Part shown: in pieces, positions 10,881-20,145 of the stretch | Position numbering within the stretch: the stretch's first letter is position 1 | Layout of the letters: each line of letters begins with the position of its first letter | Assembly: GCA_030295235.1 (NCBI GenBank) | Contig: AP026123.1 | Coordinates: 1,922,001-1,986,000 of the forward strand | Source: Fistulifera solaris | Lineage: Eukaryota; Bacillariophyta; Bacillariophyceae; Naviculales; Stauroneidaceae | DNA length: 64,000 nucleotides | Reading direction: 5' to 3' | The notes under the pieces: generated by a model | The model's input: only the letters and a program-made list of their open reading frames with translations | Told to the model about the DNA's origin: nothing | Database searches by the model: none | Translations under genes and position numbers: made by a program

Positions 10881-12431
10881 CTAAAAGTGGTAAACGCCAC
10901 CCATGGATGCAATACCATTGAAGACGTACGTGTTCTTGATGGGAATGTATTGCCCGGTAATCAGCTTGACAGCTTCCTGACTTGCAACTCCGCCAACAAC
11001 GCTGGCAATATTGTGTACTTCCGCATTTCCAAACCGCGCCATTTCCTTACAAATTCGAGTATCCTCTAAGGAAAGGCCATAAGCCGTCTTCATATATTCC
11101 CAACATTCGAGCAGGCGAGGTACATCTTTCTCAAAATCATCGTTCACACCAGGATATCGCTGTTCACGTTCCCAGAACATCTGACATGCCGCGAACCCTA
11201 AATACCACCACAAAGCTGTCTGTTCTGGCCTTTCCTCATCTTGCTCCGAAGCTCCAAGATCATCGACTACGTCTTCCGTCGGATGATACCCCATGAACGT
11301 TGGTAGAGGTCCAGTTTGAAGCCAGTCCAAATGTACTGCATTTTGACAAAGCAAGGTAATTTCATCATTCGTAACAGAAGTATCCCCGGTGCAATTCGCG
11401 CGAACGTAATCGAAGTCTTTCTTCGCTTGTTGCTGGTAGAGTTCTTGCAAATTCACGTACTCCGCCGTCGATGCCGCCATATCCGGTATCTTTCCCACCA
11501 CCGGAGGTACACCGCCGTGCTGCTGCAAAAACGATTGCAAGGCTCGTAGAAGCACCAAGTCGCGTTCCGAATTGCAATCCGACAATAAATAGTCAATATC
11601 GACTGTTTTTGGGGGAGTGTAGGCTAGATAGGCATTCTCTACAGCTTGCTGGAAGTTCAGTTCATTGTCGTAGTTGCGCGCCATCTTTTTGATTTCTGCT
11701 TGAAATTCTTGTTTCTCGGCAAAACTCGTAGGTAACCCTCCAGCATGACTCTCTTTCCATTTCTTTTGTACAAACAAGAGGATGAATGGATAAGGTACCT
11801 GTCCGAACTCTTGGCTAGACAAGCCTGCCCAAACTGCATCGTCCGCATAATTCTCTTCAAATGCTTGCTGCAGCGCAGGAAACGGGCACGTCAAACGCAA
11901 ATCGGGAACACTGTCTCGCATTTTCGGGTCGAGCAATAAAAGCGGTGCCGTTTGAATTTGCACAACACCCACCAGGCCGTACGAGTGCACGGCGATCATA
12001 GGTACGTTTTGATCCCAGCACGTTTGAGCAATGGCTTGACGCAGCGGTGGTTCGCAATCGGCCGCAATCACTAGCACTTTCTTTTTATCGGGAAATAATT
12101 GCAATAGGTCGAATTTCTCCGCCACCAAGCCACCGGAAATGTCTTTCCAGTCGCCGGTCACGTCCGGATTCAATTCCATCAGATATTCAGTCGCCATTTG
12201 CGCACGCGATTTGTGGGTGCTCGAATCCAGAAAGAAATTGCTGGTACAATCCGAGACGCCGGAGCTATCATCTATTACGAGAAAATTACCGACACCCGGT
12301 AATACCAGGTTCTTGAGCGTCTCGGTCCCCGCTGCGGTGGCTCGAACCAAGACTACGCACGTGTTCCCCAACGCGGCTTGCCCAGCGGCGCCCCAAAGAC
12401 GCAGCTGACGGTCGTATTTGTTATCAGTCAT
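10881..12431 (-). CDS. NAE1: NEDD8-activating enzyme E1 regulatory subunit NAE1/ULA1
   Basis: Regulatory half of the heterodimeric E1 that activates NEDD8/Rub1 for cullin neddylation. It runs 516 residues from the ATG at 12431, matching family length (about 530). The N-terminus is diagnostic: DNKYDRQLRLWGAAGQAALG, with the Rossmann adenylation-like fold and FLVIDDSSGV, but no catalytic cysteine is expected in this subunit. The C-terminus has the E1 signature VASVVGGVASQEAVKLITGQ followed by the closing strand PIKNTYVFNG. The partner UBA3 is not in the window. Single exon with no breaks. Confidence 0.95.
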   Translation of the reverse strand: MTDNKYDRQLRLWGAAGQAALGNTCVVLVRATAAGTETLKNLVLPGVGNFLVIDDSSGVSDCTSNFFLDSSTHKSRAQMATEYLMELNPDVTGDWKDISGGLVAEKFDLLQLFPDKKKVLVIAADCEPPLRQAIAQTCWDQNVPMIAVHSYGLVGVVQIQTAPLLLLDPKMRDSVPDLRLTCPFPALQQAFEENYADDAVWAGLSSQEFGQVPYPFILLFVQKKWKESHAGGLPTSFAEKQEFQAEIKKMARNYDNELNFQQAVENAYLAYTPPKTVDIDYLLSDCNSERDLVLLRALQSFLQQHGGVPPVVGKIPDMAASTAEYVNLQELYQQQAKKDFDYVRANCTGDTSVTNDEITLLCQNAVHLDWLQTGPLPTFMGYHPTEDVVDDLGASEQDEERPEQTALWWYLGFAACQMFWEREQRYPGVNDDFEKDVPRLLECWEYMKTAYGLSLEDTRICKEMARFGNAEVHNIASVVGGVASQEAVKLITGQYIPIKNTYVFNGIASMGGVYHF

Positions 12432-12891
12432 TTCTGGGATTATCAATGGATTCCTTTTATAGCAACAGAAGGGGTGATTGAGATAAAGGTAGCAAAAACT
12501 TCACAATAGTTCACTGTAACACAATGATCTTCCGTCCTCGGCGTCGCATGCGGTGCGGTGCGATAATAAGTTTCCGCCATCTCCCACCGCCGTCCGTCCT
12601 CCACCCTCAAGGTAAGTAGTTAATTTTTATTTAGTATGACTTCGTCGTACCAGGAACAAAATGTGTCGCATAGACGCAGGGACCAATATCATGATCCATG
12701 TTATGCAAAAGAGCTCGTCGCTTGCGGCGTCACAACAACAGCAACTAACTTTGTAAAAGCAGCAAGCGCTTTCAGTTTACTTCTCTTGCTGTTATTATCT
12801 CTCTCAAGCACTAGCTAGCAAACCGCTTATTCGGTGTCTTTAAACTGCAACTAGTAGTAGGAGCGTAACGATCAATAAATTTTCTGCAATC
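12432..12891. other. Divergent intergenic region
   Basis: About 460 bases between NAE1 (minus) and NDUFS4 (plus), likely a shared promoter region. No supported gene. Confidence 0.5.
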
Positions 12892-13659
12892 ATGTTGACA
12901 GCCTACACATCTCGAATTGTCCGCCGCGCGTCGGTCGCTCGCCTGCAAGCCGCGAACCTCGCTGTGCCGGTGCCGAAGAAGGAAGGAGAAGAAGAGCAGG
13001 CACTATCTCCGGCTGCCGCAACTCGTGAGAAAATGAGCAATTATGATCGCCATATGGTATGGGGTCACGTGGGTGAAGAAGGCTTTCCGGTGCCGGTCTT
13101 GCCTGAAAAACCGGCCGAAATTGCCCTTCTCGACCCCGCCGATCACGGTCACCGGGTGCGCCAAGACGGAACGGCTCGCACTGTGGTGATTCGCCAGCAG
13201 AAGAAAAGCGCTCGTCAGGCCCCACTCAACCCGGAAGCTAGCTGGAAGATTTATTTTTACGAAGACGGTACCTATTCGGAGAAGTGGACGAACTCTCTCA
13301 TGGGTTGGACGTCGAATGCTGATCCGTACCAGTGCGCCCCGCCCTTAACCTTTGAGAACGCCGCAGACGCTGTGTATTTCGCGAAAAAGCGGGGCTGGAA
13401 CTATGTCGTGAAACAGCCCATCATGCGTTACATGCGAAACGATGATGCTCAATACCAAGACAACTTTCTTCCTCAGGCGATCGCAGCGAAAGTTCAGAAA
13501 GAAGGAACTAGCTGTTACCACTGGAAGCGTTCTTCTGCAGGAACATCTCATTACTTTCGTCCTTTGAACTACCATGGAACTGCACCGGTCGTTCAGCACG
13601 GACCGAACGGTACAGCGCCCATTGCCAAAGCTCCAGAAGGCTACTACAAGCAGCGATAA
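12892..13659 (+). CDS. NDUFS4: Mitochondrial complex I subunit NDUFS4-like
   Basis: Accessory subunit of NADH:ubiquinone oxidoreductase. It has 255 residues, longer than animal NDUFS4 (about 175). The core ETC_C1_NDUFS4 domain is clear: ARTVVIRQQKKSARQAPLN, then WKIYFYEDGTYSEKWTNSLM, MGWTSNADPYQC, and FENAADAVYFAKKRGWNYVV. The N-terminus (LTAYTSRIVRRASVARLQAA) is basic and amphipathic, fitting a mitochondrial presequence. The C-terminal extension of about 80 residues (to APEGYYKQR) is not part of the animal protein and may be a protist addition. Single exon, intact. Confidence 0.9.
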   Translation: MLTAYTSRIVRRASVARLQAANLAVPVPKKEGEEEQALSPAAATREKMSNYDRHMVWGHVGEEGFPVPVLPEKPAEIALLDPADHGHRVRQDGTARTVVIRQQKKSARQAPLNPEASWKIYFYEDGTYSEKWTNSLMGWTSNADPYQCAPPLTFENAADAVYFAKKRGWNYVVKQPIMRYMRNDDAQYQDNFLPQAIAAKVQKEGTSCYHWKRSSAGTSHYFRPLNYHGTAPVVQHGPNGTAPIAKAPEGYYKQR

Positions 13660-14355
13660 GTTCCTTCTTCTTTTATTATTGATTATAAGTTCAAAGTAGG
13701 AGAGATTGAGTAGTGTACTCCTGAGGTGCAGCTAGCAAGTTCGAGTAGTTAGTTGGTGTTCTTCTGTTCAACTAGTCATCTTGGTCCAATTATTGCGCAC
13801 ACCCTTACGAGACTTAAGTCACAAAGTTCGAGACTTGCCTTCTTCCGACCGACCAACAAGGTGCAAAGCTAGAAAACGGTCTTGCAGACTTCTCCTCTGA
13901 CCGTGAATGAATCACAATCCGTGATTGGATGTGATGTCAGCGGTCAGCGACGAATAATAATTGCACGGATCTCGGATCTCGGATCTCGACCAGACGGCTA
14001 CATTTTTATCTACATTCAAAATCTTGGGTACTCTTTTGCGATAGTAGTTGAAGAATTTGCGAACGAAGAATTTGGTGGAGTATACGAAAAAGTGTATTGC
14101 TCCTCTTTGCGACTAAGGTTTAACGGATCGAAAGAGACATTCGTTGCGACAGTTGTTGTGGTGAAGAGCGTGGAGTTGGAGCTGGCCGGCGACGGCGACG
14201 AAACAGCGCATGACAATCTACGATAGAGTACAAATAAAACTTTTCACTTCCACGACACACGGCATTTGTAGATCGCTGCTGAAGCTAAAAGAGAGCCTGT
14301 TTTACTTGATAATCACTTTCGCAACAGCTGCTTCTAAACTTTTAATTCGTTGATC
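13660..14355. other. Intergenic upstream of Rab1
   Basis: About 700 bases. A 114-codon plus-strand frame (13882-14226) has no recognisable domain and a biased composition, so I do not call it. It likely includes the Rab1 promoter. Confidence 0.5.
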
Positions 14356-15473
14356 ATGAACCCCGAATAGTAAGTTAATGGCGTGGTGCGTGTTTTGTTT
14401 GCTAGCAAGCGAATGTCATGATTCCGTGTTTCAAGAGGAAATGCCCGCTGCAGCGACAATCGAGAGTCCCTTTTAGTACTACAGTTCGACCTCTTCGATC
14501 GTGTTCGAAAACAAGATTAGACAAAAACTTAGCAATTAAGAAAGATGTGGTGTTACAACGCACCTCTCGTTGCAGTGTCCCCCTTTTTTCATTCAGGATG
14601 AGGACTATGACCTTAGTGGGTGACACGCTCGTTTGCAATGTTGCGCGGCTCAGGGCTCTATGAATGACCAACTCATAAGAGTGGGCAAAAATGTGATTCC
14701 TCCTTTTGCATGATCGGCACGTGGATGACTTAGTCCAATGAGAATGATATGATCTGCTCTTCTGGTTTACTTGTGTACTAACAATTCTCGTTTTGATTTG
14801 CAGCGATTATCTCTTTAAGCTCCTCCTCATTGGAGACTCTGGAGTTGGCAAATCTTGCTTGTTGCTTCGATTCGCCGATGACACCTACACGGAGTCATAC
14901 ATTTCTACCATCGGTGTCGATTTCGTAAGTCTTTTACAGCTGGCTAGTACCTATATCCTATATAATTCCAGGAAACTGACTTGCGTTTTCCTGAATTTGT
15001 TCTAGAAAATCCGCACCATCGACTTGGACGGAAAGACAATCAAGCTTCAGATTTGGGATACCGCAGGACAGGAGCGTTTCCGAACCATTACTTCTTCTTA
15101 CTACCGTGGTGCGCACGGAATTATTGTCGTGTACGACGTGACGGACGCTGAATCGTTCTCGAACGTTAAGCAGTGGTTGCACGAAATTGACCGATACGCA
15201 GCCGAAAACGTCAACAAGCTTTTGGTCGGCAACAAGTCCGATTTGACAGCTAAACGAGTGGTTAGCACCGAGCAGGGTAAGGAGTTTGCGGACTCGCTCG
15301 GCATCGAATTTTTGGAAACGTCTGCCAAGACGAGCACCAATGTCGAACAGGCCTTTCTCACGATGGCGAGCCAAATCAAGGCTCGAATGAAAACTCAGCC
15401 TACTGCTGCTAGTAATAAGAGCAGTGTCAATCTCAACACCAAGCAAGTCAAGCAAAACCAAGGCTGCTGCTAA
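14356..15473 (+). CDS. RAB1: Rab1/Ypt1 small GTPase
   Basis: Small GTPase controlling ER-to-Golgi vesicle traffic. Three exons, 14356-14369, 14804-14924 and 15006-15473, give 200 residues. The first exon encodes only MNPE plus part of a tyrosine codon and is separated by a 434-base intron, which is long for this window. P-loop GDSGVGKS, switch I region YISTIGVDF then [10 protein letters not shown] (Rab1-specific), switch [26 protein letters not shown] and ETSAK guanine motifs are all present. The C-terminus ends GCC, the double-cysteine geranylgeranylation signal. The intron after the ISTIGVDF codons sits exactly in the effector loop. Confidence 0.95.
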
Positions 15474-16069
15474 ATGGTGTAACTTGGTTGTTCATTCTTC
15501 CGCATTGTGTTTAGAATATCTGGATTGGTCCTCACACATGTAGAGGCTGTTGATTTCATTGTACTCTTGGTCGAAATGGGAGCAAGCAGCGATGTTTGTG
15601 ATAGGGTACAGTGCAACTATTAACGAGATTTATTGATATTGACGTTTTACAACAGCTTTGTAACCGATTACTAGGATTAGGCGACGTCGAGGCAGTTCAG
15701 CCTTCGTCTCGTTGACGTGGAGAGGAGAACGTTCAGAACGTTGTGGTATTTTCAGCGTCGCATGTTGCATGGGACTAGGCGTTTCATTCAAGGAACTTCG
15801 TGCATTGTAAGTTATGCAAAAGCACTTTGAATTTTGTTGATATTCATTGTTCATTATAGCTTTCGAGGCGGTTGAACAGGCCCACATCAAGGGGAACATA
15901 TAAGCTACAGTAGGATTAAAGGAAAGCACAACAAAGTGGACTTAAATTTGAGACTTGAACTAAAATTTTGCATTATAAACCCAAGTTTCTAGTTTGTCCG
16001 TACAAGGGACAGACGGTCTCAACGAAAGTTCGTCAAGTGCCTCACAGCTTGCTGCGACAAAAACTCGCA
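15474..16069. other. Intergenic, left of the hAT-like element
   Basis: About 600 bases after Rab1. I find no gene. Confidence 0.5.
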
Positions 16070-16077
16070 CTCCAAAC

Positions 16078-16390
16078 TAGACATGTGGCTTTTTCACTGT
16101 AACTTGCAACTTCACTTGAGCACCTGAAGTTTACTTTACTTTCACTTTACTTGAGACTTCGGTGAGTTCACTTGAAGTACCCAACCTACGTAAATGTACG
16201 TAGGACTGCGTAGATTAGGGATGAGAGGGATAGGCTAACTTTCATAAGCTCAGTGCGACATAGTTTCTTACACAAAACACCATAGTAATTCATTACCGCT
16301 TAGTTCACTGTTCACTGCTAACTTCACTTGAAGGCCACTAACTTTACTTTCACTTGACTTTCACGGAAATTTTGAAAAGTCACATGTCTA
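16078..16390. mobile_element. hAT-like miniature inverted-repeat element (MITE)
   Basis: A 313-base non-coding element bounded by terminal inverted repeats. The left end reads TAGACATGTGGCTTTTT, and the right end is its near-perfect reverse complement ending CACATGTCTA. Directly outside each end stands the same 8-base sequence CTCCAAAC (16070-16077 and 16391-16398), a perfect target-site duplication. Eight-base duplications are the hallmark of hAT transposons; the ends start TAGAC, close to but not exactly the usual YARNG start. The interior is made of degenerate ACTTCACTTGA-like motifs and encodes nothing. It must have been moved by a transposase supplied elsewhere. Confidence 0.75.
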
Positions 16391-16400
16391 CTCCAAACGG

Positions 16401-16677
16401 CTCCAAAAATGGAGTTGGGTACACTAAAGCAGATACTAAAAAATTAGCCTACAATAAATACGTATACTAATAATTGTTTTTGGCGATCGTCGAGAAATTT
16501 TGAAGTGAAGGAAGTTCATGGTTTATGATATCATTTAACGCTACAATTTGCATCATAGATCGTCTTTACAGCGGTTACAGGCGTTAACTTACTATAGCAT
16601 ATACTGTAACCCACTCCAGAAATGGAGTCCGTTGGCAGGAATACTTATATGTCGCACGACACTCCATTTTTGGAGTG
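16401..16677. repeat. Three copies of a CTCCA-n-TGGAG palindrome
   Basis: Three short perfect or near-perfect palindromes lie within 280 bases: CTCCAAAAATGGAG at 16401-16414, ACTCCAGAAATGGAGT at 16613-16628 and CACTCCATTTTTGGAGTG at 16660-16677. The arms are the same and the loop varies. The MITE's target site (CTCCAAAC) is a similar half-site. Function unknown. Confidence 0.6.
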
Positions 16678-17088
16678 CAAAGCCGTGAGGCACAAGCGTC
16701 AAGTCCGTTGTAGATCACTTCTTCCCCTTTTTTTACATTTCCTTGGATAATATCAGTCAACGACTACCTACTTGGCCATTCACTGTACTAAATAACAATA
16801 TTTAGCACTTAATCAGCGAGCTAGTCCTTCTGATACTATGGACATTAAACACCAGGCTCGCGTGGCAACGTTTACAAGAAGGTGAAACATTTAGCAGTTT
16901 AGCCCGGGCGGCACAACAACGCTTTTTCTCACTCCACCCATTTACTGCCAAGAGCGCAACCCGCTTTGCAAGTCATGCAAACAATAAAATCAGCATCATC
17001 CTTTTTCCATTTATATTACTACCAAAAGACATTTATGGTTGGTCCTCTCTGAATTACCGCTACTTGTGCAATTGTTTCATCGAAGACA
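16678..17088. other. Intergenic upstream of the membrane-protein gene
   Basis: About 410 bases with no recognisable gene, presumably the promoter of the gene starting at 17089. Confidence 0.5.
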
Positions 17089-18127
17089 ATGAACGCGACA
17101 AAGAGACGCAGAAGATCAAACAATAGCCTTGCTGCTCTTTCGTCGTTTTTGCCATTCCTGCTCCTTAAAACCGCTAACGGTGATGATGCCGCGTCCCAAA
17201 ATAACGCAAGAAATTCGTACAGTTCCAACAGCAACGGCTATAGCAACAGAAGCAGCAATAAAAATTCCAACAGTAGCAGTAAGAAAGGATTTCAAAAGGC
17301 ATCTCCATTTTGCAATCAGCACGTGATTGACGTCAACGGGGTTTGGATTACCTGTGATACACCAGGGTCTTACTACTACGGAGGATCTGCCTATCGAAAC
17401 TCCGAAGTCTGCAAGACTGGAGACAAAGCGAAACTATCATTCGATTGTAAGTAATGTTTTCTGAAGCATGGCCTCACTCACCGTATTATTTATCTCATTT
17501 CAAACCGCTTCAGTTTACATCCCATCTTATTTCGTAAATCAGACGTTGGCACTAAAGATTGAATCAGGTGTGTATGATAGCTTTCAAACGGTCGGGTCGT
17601 ATGCAGATATCTGCCAGAGCGAGAATGTAACGGTGACTTCTACAGATGGCTCAGGTACAGGATGTCCAAATCCAGGATCGTATCAAATATACACCACGTA
17701 TCAAATGCCATCAATTCACGACTCATCATTACATTACACGCCCGATATCAAACTATCATTTACGAATTCGGAAGGCGAAACAGTGGGCTGCGCAACGACA
17801 GGAACCGTTGCCGAACATCACTACCAAGACAAGCGAGCGACGACCGGTTTGATTGCTCTCGGCCTGGGATTACTCGTTTTTCTTATGGTTTTCGCTTCGC
17901 TGCTGCACTTGTCCCATAGGAGAAAGAAAAGGCTCGAGACTGTTCTGGAAAATCGTAAACAAAGCTATCATTATTTTAGAGCGCTCCCTAATGGGCAGGT
18001 AATCCCGATGCACGGTGCGCAAGCTGTGACAGCGAGAAGACCAATCGCGGTTCTTTCTGATGATGCGATCAACATCTCGAACCCTGCTTACAACGAGACT
18101 CACTTACCTACCCGCCCCATGCTATAA
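17089..18127 (+). CDS. Type I membrane protein with two cysteine-containing repeats, unknown function
   Basis: Two exons, 17089-17446 and 17514-18127, joined in phase 1 across a 67-base intron, give about 323 residues. The order is a signal peptide (SLAALSSFLPFLLLKTANG), an Asn/Ser-rich linker, an extracellular part with two related modules (ITCDTPGSYYYGGSAYR and GCPNPGSYQIYTTY, each followed later by a K-L-S-F segment), one membrane helix (TTGLIALGLGLLVFLMVFAS) with basic residues after it, and a cytoplasmic tail of about 75 residues. The Asn/Ser run is encoded by repetitive AAC/AGC codons. I do not recognise the family. The layout suggests a cell-surface or vesicle protein. Confidence 0.7.
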
Positions 18128-18275
18128 ACGTCGCTAAGGATACAGTCCTACCAATTCTGATTGCTAATGCAACAAACGCCTGTATCAATACTCTCATAAC
18201 GCAATAGAGCACTCCTTTATTAAAATAGAAAAGAAATGTATCTTTGCCGGAGGCGGTAATCTATTCTTCGGGTTG

Positions 18276-18860
18276 TTACGATTTGGCAGTCAATTGCTTT
18301 AGTCTTCGGTCTATGTCGATTTTCAGATTCGCCGCTTTCACATACGCTTCTAAACTTTTCCGTGCATTTTCTTGAGCGATTTTGAGTTCTCGCGGATTCA
18401 AGCTGCCGCCAAATAGGTCCAACGGGTCTATCCGACTGAGGCGTGCCTCTTCGTCGTAGTATTCGTGTTGCTCGACCGTCCACACAGTTGATTTAGTTTC
18501 GTTATTGTTCTTTCTCTGACGAAGTCCTTCGTCGACTGCGTTTCGTGACTGTGGGTTGCTTTGATTCTCTTTCATGCTTTCGATGAGATGAATAGGATCC
18601 GTTGTAGTGAAAGAGCAACAAGAGTCCTTCTCGGAAGCAGCATTTAAAACGACACGAGGACGAACTTCCTCACGAACATCATCCGCCACCAAAATAGAAT
18701 CGACTGACATGAAACTTTTCTTTGAATGACGAGCTTTTGTGAGATTCCACAGAGCCTTTTTGAAGTGACCCGATGCTTCTTCATGTTCGTTCTGATACAA
18801 ATCCAGCAGAGATAAAACCTCTACCAAGCCGTCTGTTGACGACTCTTCCGACATTTTCAT
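18276..18860 (-). CDS. VMA22: V-ATPase assembly factor VMA22 / CCDC115-like
   Basis: Predicted protein of about 194 residues from the methionine at 18860 (or 18854), although the frame is open further upstream to 19193. The N-terminal helix (VEVLSLLDLYQNEHEEASG, then KALWNLTKARHS) and the C-terminal signature (RIDPLDLFGGSLNPRELKIA, then a helix to DIDRRLKQLTA) match CCDC115/Vma22. That protein is an ER-resident factor which helps assemble the Vo sector of the vacuolar proton pump. I prefer the late start because the upstream extension looks like translated non-coding DNA. The middle is low-complexity and polar, which is normal for the family. Confidence 0.7.
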   Translation of the reverse strand: MKMSEESSTDGLVEVLSLLDLYQNEHEEASGHFKKALWNLTKARHSKKSFMSVDSILVADDVREEVRPRVVLNAASEKDSCCSFTTTDPIHLIESMKENQSNPQSRNAVDEGLRQRKNNNETKSTVWTVEQHEYYDEEARLSRIDPLDLFGGSLNPRELKIAQENARKSLEAYVKAANLKIDIDRRLKQLTAKS

Positions 18861-20145
18861 TCCCTTTTCGCAATTCGAACTTTCGTCAACACTTTGCTTT
18901 GTTGATGACACACCAAATAATATATCTTTCGTAAGAAAGACAATTGGTGTACTTATAAAACCTTTTACTGGTACTTGTTTGATGACTACGATCATGGTCA
19001 AACGGTCGGAGCGGTCGCGATCATTGCGCGGTGCACAATAAAGTGTAAAACGCGTAAAAAGTAAAACGTGTTCAGAGTCACAGCAATAATTAGACCATAC
19101 TGCAAAACGTTGTTTATCCGTTCTCCCACGCACGACCGACCGCCCAGCCTCATTTTTTTTTGACGATGCGATTGTTGTGAATAACAGAAGCAAGCAGATC
19201 GCTTCTTCATCGATTAAGTGAATTATTCATTGCCGGCTTGTCGAAAACATACCTCTGAAAGTGTCCTCGTGGTGTCGTTTATCCTCACTTTGAGAACGAA
19301 AAAGACTTCATTGATGAATGAACAATAACGAGATGAACGATCGTCGAGAAAGTGTCCGTTAGAGATTGCAGGATGGCCAAGTGAAAAGAGCATTGCGAGC
19401 ATCAAGAAACTTCAAACAAGCTTTGTCATTGCTTGGGTACAATTTGAAAATGTGGGTGTTTCGACGACTCAGAAAACATTGGGCTTTTACAGCGTCGAAA
19501 GTTTTGGTGGAGCCATTTCATGGGTGATTTGACCCCAACAAAGCACACACTCTTCACCTCCTATTAGCCTTGTGAGCACGAAGTTCCAAAGGCTTTCGAA
19601 TACATTCTTTTGACCTACAAATACTTTTGCACGCTGCGAGGTACGCAATGCTAGCACCCTTTGGTTTAGGGCCCTCGCCTGGCACCGGCGATTGACCTTT
19701 TAGCAAGACGCGCGCTTAGTGTATTGGACTTCCTTGCGTCTTTCAGTGTCAACCACTATCCTAGAGAGCGAATTTGTGAGTGGTAGAATCTGTTGCGTAT
19801 TTGCAGAGAAGCTACTGCTTTGATGAATGCATGTTCCGATTGCGATGGTTGACTGTCCTCTTCTGCAAGGCTGCCATGAATGACTTCTTGCGCAAGTGAG
19901 CATTCTTCGAAAACATTTGAAGGAGGACAAGAGTTGTTGCGATCATATAGATTTAGGAGTACCTGCAACATGTCATCGCGTAACAACTACGACTCAGTCC
20001 GGAACGAAAGACATGTATTCCATGCCGACCAGTTTAATGACATAAGTGATGCCGTGCGGTCGAGGTTCTATCTATGATTATATTGTTGCCAAGCACAAGT
20101 GAATAGAAATGTACTATAGATGTAGACGTATACTGTGGCTCATGT
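18861..20145. other. Intergenic, nothing recognised
   Basis: About 1.3 kb. Small frames on both strands show no domain. A short GC-rich stretch near 19670-19690 (GGGCCCTCGCCTGGCACCGG) is unlike its surroundings but I cannot assign it. Confidence 0.5.

Noticed and set aside
13882-14226. 114-codon frame upstream of Rab1
   Set aside because: No domain, no homologue-like pattern, and it sits where the Rab1 promoter is expected.
16085-16390. ACTTCACTTGA-like motif run as a satellite or minisatellite
   Set aside because: The units are degenerate and lie inside the bounds of the MITE, so they are the interior of that element.
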